This document shows positions 55,808-64,000 of a stretch of 64,000 bases of DNA, piece after piece. The first letter of the stretch is position 1. Each line of letters starts with the position of its first letter. Location of the stretch: NCBI RefSeq assembly GCF_000183385.1, contig NC_014760.1, positions 434,001-498,000 on the forward strand, in the 5' to 3' direction. The DNA is from Mycoplasmopsis bovis PG45. GTDB lineage: Bacteria; Bacillota_I; Bacilli_A; Mycoplasmatales; Metamycoplasmataceae. The notes under the pieces are model-generated. The model saw only the letters and a list, made by a program, of their open reading frames with translations, was not told the DNA's origin and did not search any database. A program made the translations under genes and the position numbers.

Positions 55808-55994
55808 TTTATTGCCTTATTTTTAATTAAATAATTCCAAAATATACACTATATAAGACAAGATAAAATCATTCATTCTTTTTTGAAGTTTTACCGATTA
55901 TTCAAGAATCAAAAATTGATGTTTTATTTTATAATTTTCTCTAATATTGGTCTAAGATCAGCATTATAAATTTCGATGAATTTTTTTAGTTCAT

Positions 55995-56582
55995 TTACTG
56001 CTCTATATATTCTTTGCTGTCTTTATTACTCCTTTTTTCTAATATTTTTTTGATTTGATCATATCCAGATTCTTTAATTAATTTATCTGGGTCTTGATCT
56101 ATATTTAGATCTGGGTCTGGATTTGGATCTGGTTTTTCAAATCAGTAATCAAAGTGTGGCTTTATCGTATTTAATTTTTCTTTATCAATTAATGAATCTA
56201 ACTTTCCCTTAAATCTGTAGTATTGATCTCTTATTTTATTAAGTTCCTTAAATAAATCTCCTACAGTATTTGGCATTTTTGGGGTTTGATTATTAGTTGT
56301 ATCATTTTGAATGGGGTCTATCTCTGATGGTTTAGATCTTGAACCTTGTTCTGATGGTTTGGTTGTGTCTGATGGTTTAGATCCTGAACCTTGTTCTGAT
56401 GGTTTGTCTGTGTCTGATGGTTTAGATCTTGAACCTTGTTCTGATGGTTTGGTTGTGTCTGACGGTTTAGATTCTGAACCTTGTTCTGATGATTTGGTTG
56501 CGCCACATGAAGCAGCTACTAGTGGCATAGCTAGCGAAATAGCTGAAACAGCAGATATTAGCAATTTATTGATGCTTTTCAT
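55995..56582 (-). CDS. tandem-repeat lipoprotein, probable frameshift near the C-terminus
   Basis: A 195-residue lipoprotein: signal peptide to Cys26 (PLVAASC), then about 3.5 repeats of 14 residues (TKPSEQGSRSKPSD), a helical domain and an Asp/Pro-rich stretch (EKPDPNPDPDLN) after one TGA-Trp. It stops at 55995-55997, but the neighbouring frame carries on without a break (AVNELKKFIEIYNADL...) to 55924, so a one-base shift near 56000-56015 seems to have shortened it by about 25 residues. Ribosome site AAAGGAA. Function unknown; the repeat resembles variable surface lipoproteins. Confidence 0.75.
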
Positions 56583-56961
56583 ATTTTTCCTTTATTTTTA
56601 CTGATTTATAAACTTACAAAGTGGGAACGCTCTCTTTATTCATTTTTTTATCTAGGTTTATTTATAATTTAAGTTTTTAATGATTCTTTTGTACTAAAAA
56701 AATAGAAATTTTTAAAAGTATATCAAAGATTATGTCCTACAGATAATTTTTCATTTAACTTAGTTTCTTTTTTTTCATTTTTTTATTATGAACTTTATTT
56801 TTTGTGTATTTTTCTGCCTTAGTGGCATCTAATTCATTATCTAATTGAGATCATATGATACTTGTTAGGTTATGGTATTACAACTAAGTTTTTTAGTGAT
56901 TACCAAATGTATTTTTTAATTCACTTATCCCCTTTTTCTCAAATCAATAGAAGGGGATTTT
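56583..56961. other. gap with possible gene remnant
   Basis: No intact gene. On the minus strand a short open stretch (about 56758-56860; WSQLDNELDATKAEKYTKN) ends in a Lys-rich tail and a stop. It may be the end of a lost gene, but I cannot place it in a family. Confidence 0.35.
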
Positions 56962-56998
56962 TTAAAAAAACACCCAGTATTATTGTTACTGAGTGTTA
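56962..56998 (-). terminator. terminator of the third DUF31 gene
   Basis: Minus-strand arms AACACTCAGTA and TACTGGGTGTT (one G-U pair) are followed by seven T. Confidence 0.8.
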
Positions 56999-57044
56999 CA
57001 TTGAACATATAATTTGAAAGAAACTTCTTATGTGAAATTACTTC

Positions 57045-58769
57045 TTAATAACCTTTATCAAATAGCTTAGTTTCCTTAGAACCGTCTTCAAATCCATTTG
57101 GATAAATTACTCTTAAATTCTCTCTAAATGAGTTCTTTTGCATGCCAAATTGAGTTTTATTAGTACCATCAATTAGATTGTATGCATAAATAGTATTCTC
57201 ACCAGCCTCTATATTACTTGACTGTAAAAATGGTGCAATTGAACCATTTTTTAGTAAGTCTCCAAATTTAACATTTGAACTAACACCATTATAAATTCCA
57301 ATCATTTGTCCGTATTCATTATAAGCTAATGACCCTGATGCACCATAGTACAAAGAAGAAAAGTTAACATTATATTGAAAACCATATCAGGCTGCTAAAA
57401 CTCTTCCTCAATAAGAATCAAAAATTGTTGGAGTAATTGTAGTAATTTTTTCTTCTACATTATTTTCAGAGAAACCTTCTGTTGGTTTGCGACGAAATGG
57501 AAAATTATGCGGTAGTATTGGAAAAGGTTTAGATGGATCAAATTTTGAAAAATCAAATTTCATACTTTGATTTTGCTTCTCATCCTGCATTTCATATCTT
57601 TCAGATGGATTATTTTGCATTCATCAAGCAACCTTTTCATCAACAGGGTAACCAGCAATATAAACATCCTTTGCCTTGGTTAGATTATTAGGATGTTTTT
57701 GCGTTTTAAATGCAGATACATAATCTACTGTTTGCAAATATTTAGAAACATCTTTATTTTGGTTTGGAAGTGCAGCTGTTTTTGATAACCTTGCTAGATA
57801 TTTATCTACACCATCTATAGCTTCTTTTACTCATTGTTTTAATGTTTCATCTGCTTTATCAAGATCAACATCAATTTCAAAAATTCCAAAATCTACCATC
57901 ATTGGTACATTAGACACTCTATTTAAATCATCCCAAGCATGTTTATATTCATAATCACTTTTTTCTTGTAATTTTCTAGTCCCAAATTCCTTAACTACTT
58001 CATTTAATTTGTCTTGATATTTTGAAAATGCTTCTTTTTTCATAAAATCAAGGGCAGCAAAAACTATTTTAGGGCTACTAATTGCTTCTGTTGTAGTGGT
58101 TTTATGTGAAGTATTTTCTCAGCGATTATGTTCTCCCGTTGGGATAGTATTACCATAATAATTTGCATTTCAACTATTATTTTTTGCTCTATCTATTGAT
58201 GGCTTATTATTTGGAACATGATTAAAATCGTTTACTGGTTTTTGGGTTTTGCCTAAAGCAACACCTAGAATTTTTTTATCGCTTTGAGAATCATAATAGT
58301 TAAGTTTACTATTTAACTCTTTACTTAGTGAATTACTAAAATGACTTAAAACATGAAGGTTTGTTGCTATGAATAATTTATATTTATTATTAGCATTTTT
58401 AAATTTATGATAGTCAAGTAATCACCCAGTCCCTTGATTGTTATCTAATATTCCTTCGTTTCCAGGAAGTTTTGTAAGAAATTTCAAAGCAAAGGTACGA
58501 TCATAAATTTCTTTATAAATAGTCTCAGGCTCTATGATTTTAAACAAACTAGTTTGGTTTTGTTGAACTGTAGGATTTATTAATTTATTATCTTTATTAT
58601 CATTTAGGTTTGTATTACTTTCTATAGTTGCATTATTTTCACTATCAGGTTTATTTTTACTTATTGATTCAGTAATTTTAGTATTTTCTATTTTAGAACA
58701 TGAAGTTAATAAAACTAAGCTGTTAATGCTTGATATCATAGGAATTAATAATAATTTTTGTTTACTCAT
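57045..58769 (-). CDS. DUF31 serine protease-like lipoprotein (third copy)
   Basis: A 574-residue lipoprotein with signal peptide to Cys24 (LLTSC). After a short polar linker it has the same DUF31 domain as the copy at 29971: His in FIATNLHVLSHF, Asp in VDFGIFEIDVD, Ser in YYGASGSLAYNE, and the shared tail NTIYAYNLIDGTNK. Four or more TGA-Trp codons. Of two adjacent ATG codons I use the second, five bases behind GAGG. It is probably a paralogue by duplication and could cleave host proteins; substrate unknown. Confidence 0.8.
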
Positions 58770-59077
58770 CATGACCTCGTAATGTAAGTAAAATATCTTT
58801 TTCAAAGTTTACCAAAAAAATATTTTTGTAAAATGACATTTTAGTTTTAATCTGTAAAGCAATACATTAAAATTGTGTCTATATTACTAATTTATTTATT
58901 ACTAAGTGTATGACATATTTAATTCTCTTTATTCAATGATTGCTATATCTTAAGGAATTTAATAATAATTTAATAAGTTAAAACACTTCTTTTACTCTTA
59001 ATTATATTGGCATAAAAATACTTTGCTTTTAAAAAGAAAGACTTGCTATATTTGCGAGTCTAGTTTTTTGTTCTAGT
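58770..59077. other. AT-rich gap with terminator-like hairpin
   Basis: About 308 bases without a gene. Near 59037-59062 an imperfect hairpin (minus-strand arms AGACTCGC/GCAAGTCT) followed by TTCTTTTT probably ends the DUF285 transcript. Confidence 0.5.
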
Positions 59078-61066
59078 TTATTTTCAATTTGGGTTACTTT
59101 TTCATTTAGAAAGGTCTTGTTTAAAGGCATTAGCGCCTTCAAACATATCGGAAAAGTCAGTTACTGCTTGAATATTTCAGTTACTAATATCTTGGTTAAA
59201 CTTACTTGCTTTTTGAAATGCACCTTGCATATTTTTAATTTTGCTTGTATCTATAAAATTAAGTTTTGAATTAAAACTTTTTGCGTCATAAAACATTCAT
59301 TTTATATTTTCTAAATTTCTTGTATCAAAATCAAGTGGTTGATTAAAGGCTTCTGCATAACAAAACATACCACTCATATCTTTTACATTTCTTGTATTAC
59401 TAAATTTAAGCTCTGAGTTGAATTTCTTTGCATTATAAAACATATTGCCCATATTTTCAACATTACTTGTATCAAAGTTAAGTGGTTGATTAAACTCAAG
59501 TGCTCCATAGAACATACCATACATATTAGTAACATTATTTGTATCAAATTTAATAGGCGAGTTAAATTTATATGCATTATTAAACATAAATTTCATATTT
59601 GTTACTTTTTTTGTATTGAGATTTATTGGTTTGTTAAAGTTTATAGCTCCATTAAACATCATTTCCATAGTGGTAACATTTTGCGTATCAGAAAAGTTTA
59701 AATTAGAGTTAAAGTTCTCTGCTAATTCAAGTAATCCTCTCATATTTGTTACATTGCCTGTATCAAAATTTAATATTTGATTAAATGCTTTTGCATGAGA
59801 GAACATTTGTTCCATGTCTTCAACATTTTGTGTATTAAAGTTAATCGGTTGATTAAATTCATTTGTTCCCCAAAACATTGAGTTCATTTTTTTAACATTC
59901 TTTGTATCAAAGTTGAGCGGTTTATTGAATTTACTTGCCCCGCTAAACATTAAAGACATATCTGTAACATTTTTAGTATTAAATTTTAGTTCTTGGTCAA
60001 ATTCGAGTGCATCATAAAACATAGCCTTCATGTTTTGCACATTTCTTGTATCAAAGTTAAGTGGGGAATTAAAATGTTTTGCTTCATAAAACATTGAATA
60101 CATAGTAATAACGTTTCTTGTATCAAATCTTATTGGTTGATTAATTTTGCTTGCTTCAAACATCATACTCATATCTGTAACATTTGATGTATTTCATTCA
60201 TTAAGATTTTCTATGTTTGATGATTTATTTTCTTTAAATGCTGCTTTTAATGACTCTATAAATCAAGGCAATCTAGTAGGAACCTTCTTAGTTGATTTTG
60301 CAAAAGGTTTAATAGCTATTTTGCCAGACTCATCTTTATAATAACCAATTATTTTACAAATAGTTTCTTGACTATCTTCATATTTATGCTCAATTGAGTC
60401 TAGATGAAAGCTTACATCTTTTAATTCTAATGTTAGTTCAAAATCTAAACCATCAAAACTTAAAATAAGGTTTTTAGTGGCATCTTTTAAAGACTTAATT
60501 GTTTTATCTGAATCAGTTTTTATTAGATATGGTAATTTAGTAAATTTAATTCTTTTATTTAGATGTTTCACAATATCACTAACTTTATGACTTTGTAAAA
60601 TCTCATCCTTCATATTAGCTCATTCATCAGTTACTAGCCTTTGAATTTCAAACCTGATAACATTACGGTCATGATTTAATTCATTACGTAATCTTTTAAT
60701 TTCTTTTTCTAATTCTGCTACATTTTGTTTTTTAATACTAATTTGATTTTTAAGTTCATCAACATAAGAATTCAATTCATGAAATTTAGCTTGCAATTTT
60801 AGCATTGCTTCTAGACTTTCTAACTGATAATTTTCTATATCAAAGCCATAAATTAGAGAATCTGCATACTGAGCCATTTGTGTTTTATCTTTTTCTAAAT
60901 TGACTATCTGACTTTGTAGCAATTTAAGCTCGTCTTGTAATTTTTCAATCTTATTTTGATTAATATTTTGTTGCTTATTTTTTTTAATAAGCAATGTTGT
61001 TGTTATGGAAATAGGAACTACAGCCACAGCTGCTAGTCCGCCTATTAGTAATCAATCTTTTTTCAT
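59078..61066 (-). CDS. long DUF285 repeat protein with N-terminal membrane anchor
   Basis: A 662-residue protein. It starts with a single uncleaved-looking helix (WLLIGGLAAVAVVPISITTT) without lipobox Cys, then a coiled coil (about 32-150), a beta-rich section (about 150-285) and about 15 DUF285 repeats of 24-25 residues to the C-terminus. The repeats here are mostly of the type MFYGALEFNQPLNFDTSNV, with Phe-Asp-Thr in place of the Trp-Asp of the copies at 48-50 kb; only the last three have the Trp form. The ribosome site is AAGGAG. It is a probable surface adhesin-like solenoid. Confidence 0.82.
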
Positions 61067-61169
61067 TTTCTTAACTCCTTATCAAGTTGTGATGGTTTTT
61101 TTAATTGTTTAAAATTTTTACTTGGAAAATTTTGGCATTCATTCATTTTAAGGATTAAGATCTAGATGA

Positions 61170-61560
61170 TTTTTATTGTTTACTAATAGTTCGACTAGAA
61201 AGGCCTTGTACAAATGCATTAGCATATTTAAACATTTAAGAAATTAGCTACTGCTTTGATGTTCTTTTGATTGTTAATATCTTAATTAAAATTAGTTTCC
61301 TCTTGGAACACACTTTTTTCATATATTTCATTTTGTTTGTATTGCTAAATTTAAGTTCTAAGTTAAATTTTTGTGTTATAAAACATTCAGCCCATTTTTT
61401 CTAGATTTTTTTATTAAATTAAGAAGTTAACTAAATTAGTTTATTTCGCAAAACATTGAGTTCATTATTTCAAACATTTTTTTGTGTTAAAGTTGACTTT
61501 GTTTTATTTAATTTCTATGCTCTATTAAATATTAAAGACATAGTAAACTAAAAAAAGTAA
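61170..61560 (-). pseudogene. decayed copy of DUF285 repeats
   Basis: DNA directly upstream of the intact DUF285 gene is recognisably similar to its 3' end. For example AGAAAGGCCTTGT at 61198 matches AGAAAGGTCTTGT at 59108, followed by aligned GCATTAGC, AATATCTT and ATAAAACATTCA segments over several hundred bases. Stops and shifts in all frames show it is dead. Confidence 0.65.
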
Positions 61561-62409
61561 GTTATTAATTGAAATAGCCATATTAGAAAACTAAGGGTAA
61601 AGTAAGTGCTCTGTGGCATATAAAAAAATATCAGGTTAATTATCTCTTGCAATAACTAGTTTAAAAAGGTGCTTTTCAAACAGTTAATAGCGATATAAAA
61701 TTATTTACTCTACGAAAAACAGATATGAGCTATTCATTTTATGATACTAATTATAATAATGATGCCTGCATAAAACACAAAATAGTTAAAAAAGTAGTAA
61801 ATATGAAATAAATGTTTGGAAATATACACCATTTTTAGCTTAAAATATATCAATAATAAATTTTTTAAAATATGAAGAGTTTTAATTGCCGTAAATTATT
61901 TTAATTACTTATTTTATTGATACTTATTAAGTTAATTTAGATAATTTAGTTTATGTTTGTTTAATAGGATTTTTATAACTATATTTTTATTTTTCTAATA
62001 TTTTTTTGTTTTTTTAATTTCTTTAAGTTAATTACATAGTTAATATTAGATACTATATCTTCTAATCCTGGGTTTCTAATTCATTGATTTTTTAGCTTCT
62101 TTAGCTTCTTGCTTTTTATTGTATTATTTGTGTGATTGATTTTTTTCTTCACTTGGATAATTTTTTTTATATCAGCACCCGAAATTATGTCTCTATAAGT
62201 TTTTTTGTATAAGGATTTAGTTGCTTATTCTGCTTTTTTTAGTACATAGAACATAGTTTTAGAGATATAATTCACATTTTTTTATCTTCATCATATCTTT
62301 AGAAAAGATTTTTTTATATTCTATGCATAAAGGATTTTCCATAATATTTAAATAATTCAAAAGCCTTTTTTCTTTTAATTGCTTTGACAAAATAATTCTT
62401 ATTATCAAA
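61561..62409. other. long AT-rich gap with traces of a lost gene
   Basis: No intact gene. On the minus strand about 75 codons are open near 61990-62220 (RDIISGADIKKIIQ ... NQWIRNPGLEDIVSNINYV), Lys-rich and without a usable start. This may be the end of a decayed lipoprotein gene; confidence is low. The rest shows nothing. Confidence 0.35.
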
Positions 62410-62444
62410 AGAAAAAGCCCGCAGTACCGCAGGCCTAATTTTTT
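62410..62444 (-). terminator. terminator of the 27-base-repeat lipoprotein
   Basis: Minus-strand arms GCCTGC/GCGGGC (one G-U pair) with GGTACT between, followed by TTTTTC. Confidence 0.65.
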
Positions 62445-62448
62445 GTTT

Positions 62449-63393
62449 CTATTTTAAATCTATTTCTTGTTTGTAAATGTTATCATCTAAAGTAGCTTTA
62501 CCATCATTGTCAAAATATAGTTGCCATTCAAGCACAATTTTGTTACCATTTTTACTAATTTTGATACCTTTTTTTCTGTTACCAAAATTAAAGCCAATGT
62601 TTTCCTTTTTGCCATGTGTATTAACATTATCTGAATTTTTGAATTTATTGCTAAATTTTAGATGTTCTACATCATTAGAAGAACTTCCACCTTTACTTTT
62701 TTTATTTTTACGACTACCTACTTTTCTATTTTTTCTATGGTGTTGAATCCTACCATTAGATATTCTTAGAGCACCTTCACTTACTAAGACATCTAGCTCT
62801 TTTTTTGCTTCATCTTTTTTTTCATCAATTTCAAAAAGTTCATTGTTATTTTTGTCTAAAAAATCCTTTAGTTCAGGTAATCTATATTTTTTTGTACTTT
62901 GTTCCTTTTGGTTTTTTGGAGGAGTTTGTTCTTCGTGGTCCTTTTGAGGGGTTTGATCCTTTTGGTTTTTTGGAGGAGTTTGTTCTTCGTGGTCCTTTTG
63001 AGGGGTTTGATCCTTTTGGTTTTTTGGAGGAGTTTGGTCCTTTTGGTCCTTTTGAGGGGTTTGATCCTTTTGGTTTTTTGGAGGAGTTTGTTCTTCGTGG
63101 TCCTTTTGAGGAGTTTGGTCCTTTTGGTCTTTTGGAGAAGTTTGGTCCTTTTGGTCCTTTTGAGGGGTTTGATCCTTTTGGTTTTTTGGAGGAGTTTGTT
63201 CTTCGTGGTCCTTTTGAGGAGTTTGGTCCTTTTGGTCTTTTGGAGAAGTTTGGTCCTCTTGGTCTTTTGTGCCTGAGTTTTCTCCCATACCTTCTTCTGT
63301 TTTCTCTACATCACATGCAGCAGCGACTATTGGTAGAGATGAAATTGATACTATTGAAGCTAAAGTTATAAATATCTTATTTATTTTTTTCAT
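62449..63393 (-). CDS. repeat-rich variable-type lipoprotein
   Basis: A 314-residue lipoprotein, signal peptide to Cys27 (PIVAAAC). Residues 43-168 are 14 units of nine residues in three main forms: KDQKDQTPQ, KDHEEQTPP and KNQKDQTPQ, the last two often paired. A short acidic helix and a basic linker (RKNRKVGSRKNKKSK) follow, then a C-terminal domain of about 90 residues that looks beta-rich. The layout (conserved leader, hydrophilic tandem repeats) is that of size-variable surface lipoproteins such as Vsp/Vlp, though I cannot assign it to either. T16 lies about 82 bases upstream of the start. Confidence 0.82.
   Translation of the reverse strand: MKKINKIFITLASIVSISSLPIVAAACDVEKTEEGMGENSGTKDQEDQTSPKDQKDQTPQKDHEEQTPPKNQKDQTPQKDQKDQTSPKDQKDQTPQKDHEEQTPPKNQKDQTPQKDQKDQTPPKNQKDQTPQKDHEEQTPPKNQKDQTPQKDHEEQTPPKNQKEQSTKKYRLPELKDFLDKNNNELFEIDEKKDEAKKELDVLVSEGALRISNGRIQHHRKNRKVGSRKNKKSKGGSSSNDVEHLKFSNKFKNSDNVNTHGKKENIGFNFGNRKKGIKISKNGNKIVLEWQLYFDNDGKATLDDNIYKQEIDLK
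62890..63267 (-). repeat. fourteen tandem 27-base coding repeats
   Basis: Units of nine codons repeat without interruption. The nearly identical DNA copies of the paired 54-base unit make gain or loss of units likely. The opposite strand is open in two frames only because the repeat length is a multiple of three. Confidence 0.88.
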
Positions 63394-63474
63394 ATAGAAT
63401 TAAAATCCTTTTTATACCTTAATTAAACTTAAATCTTTTTATATATAACTACCTTATATATTAGATTAGGCTTC

Positions 63475-63490
63475 AAAAAAAAAAAAAAAA
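63475..63490. promoter_or_regulatory. A16/T16 homopolymer in a divergent lipoprotein promoter region
   Basis: Sixteen A in a row on the + strand. On the minus strand the T16 ends about 9-12 bases before a TAATCTAATATATAA stretch that could hold the -10 of the lipoprotein at 62449, so the tract falls at or near its -35 region. In M. hyorhinis, vlp genes are switched by a poly(A) tract in the same place. Confidence 0.6.
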
Positions 63491-63590
63491 TGAACTCATA
63501 ATAGGCAAATTAGGATAAAAATATTAGTTTTTTATCTAATTTATATAAAAAAATAAAAAATTATGTAAACTACCCATATAACAATATAAG

Positions 63591-63631
63591 AATGCCTCGA
63601 ATTAGTTGCATAACTTGGGGCATTATTTTTT
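63591..63631 (+). terminator. terminator-like hairpin in the leader of the last lipoprotein gene
   Basis: Arms AATGCCTCGA and TTGGGGCATT (two G-U pairs) around a 14-base loop, followed by ATTTTTT. There is no + strand gene upstream, so it would stop a short leader transcript or is left over from a lost gene. Confidence 0.6.
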
Positions 63632-63690
63632 AAACAAAAATTGTTATTTAAATAAAAATATAAAGAAGTTTTTAGGAGACTTATAAATAA

Positions 63691-64000
63691 ATGAAGAAAA
63701 CAAAAAAGATCTTATTGTCACTAGGTTTAGTAGTATCTGCAATGTCAATTCCAGTAGTAGCTGCATCATGTAAGCAACAAAAAGCTAAAAATGAAGATAA
63801 TAAACAAGAAAATAAAAAAGAAAAAGAAAATAAAGAAATACAACAAAACAAAATTGCTCTAGAAAAATATAAGCAAAAAATTGCTAAAGAAATAAAAAAT
63901 TTAGAAGAAGCAATTATAAAAGTAAAAGGCACAAAATTTAATGAGACTAAATTTAAAAAATTTATGAACAAAAAACCAGATAGCCTCAAGCAAATGGAGC
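63691..64000 (+). CDS. lipoprotein, cut by the window end
   Basis: 103 codons are visible. Signal peptide to Cys27 (PVVAASC), then a very Lys/Glu-rich helical region that is probably coiled coil. The leader is similar to those of the lipoproteins at 50309 and 56582. The start follows TTTAGGAGAC. The frame is still open at base 64000, so length and function cannot be given. Confidence 0.8.
   Translation, partial: MKKTKKILLSLGLVVSAMSIPVVAASCKQQKAKNEDNKQENKKEKENKEIQQNKIALEKYKQKIAKEIKNLEEAIIKVKGTKFNETKFKKFMNKKPDSLKQME

Noticed and set aside
62805-63371. Long + strand ORFs opposite the repeat lipoprotein
   Set aside because: They are shadows of 27-base repeats, which keep every frame periodically open; their translations are simple repeats with no ribosome site.

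Overview
The window is a piece of a mycoplasma (Mollicutes) chromosome. It is strongly AT-rich, and TGA must be read as tryptophan (genetic code 4) for almost every housekeeping gene to be full length (UvrD/PcrA, AsnS, MgtE, EF-P, EF-Tu, MutM, Pgi, enolase). The many lipoproteins with short signal peptides ending in AASC, AAKC or SATC, the F1-like ATPase/DUF31 protease locus, the DUF285 repeat proteins and the IS1634- and IS30-type elements suggest the Mycoplasma bovis/agalactiae/fermentans side of the family (Mycoplasmopsis). I cannot name the species from sequence alone. | Layout. 1-12.2 kb: end of an unknown gene, then a tightly overlapping + strand operon for the F1-like X0 ATPase (membrane protein, small protein, gamma-like, epsilon-like, large surface subunit, alpha-like, beta-like) ending in a lipoprotein; facing it is a 794-aa DUF31 serine protease of the immunoglobulin-protease (MIP) type. 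12.3-20.2 kb: a minus-strand run asnS, glycosyltransferase, RDD membrane protein, pcrA, a protein with a possible degenerate EAL fold, and degV. 20.5-26.2 kb: PQ-loop membrane protein, then a small membrane protein, cdaM (c-di-AMP synthase) and mgtE (+ strand); efp and an Asp23-like gene (minus); a single-TM acidic protein and tRNA-Leu (+). 26.2-38.5 kb (minus): two ABC half-exporters, a second DUF31 protease, msrAB, smr, mutM, pgi, a diverged second pgi-like gene, an S1-domain gene and eno. 38.8-43.3 kb: an intact IS1634-like element, tuf with a structured leader, and an intact IS30-type element that landed in the tuf terminator and duplicated it. 43.3-45.2 kb: tsaE-tsaB-tsaD for the t6A tRNA modification. 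45.2-64 kb: a surface-protein region with lipoproteins, DUF285 proteins, an S41 protease, a third DUF31 protease, an AAA/DUF4143 ATPase, tandem-repeat lipoproteins and several decayed gene copies. | The ends carry contingency and surface functions (immunoglobulin handling, repeat-bearing lipoproteins, homopolymer tracts C9/A8 and A16), while 12-45 kb is mainly core metabolism, translation and transport. Points most worth a second look: a tandem Pgi paralogue that has lost the active-site motifs; a recurring 11-base intergenic motif CTGTTTTATAG; a paired 28-base repeat flanking the promoter of the AAA/DUF4143 gene; a lipoprotein with a C9A8 tract and 69-base tandem repeats; an A16 tract in a lipoprotein promoter; an EAL-like domain in an organism group not known for c-di-GMP; and a stand-alone PTS EIIB domain without its phosphorylated cysteine.
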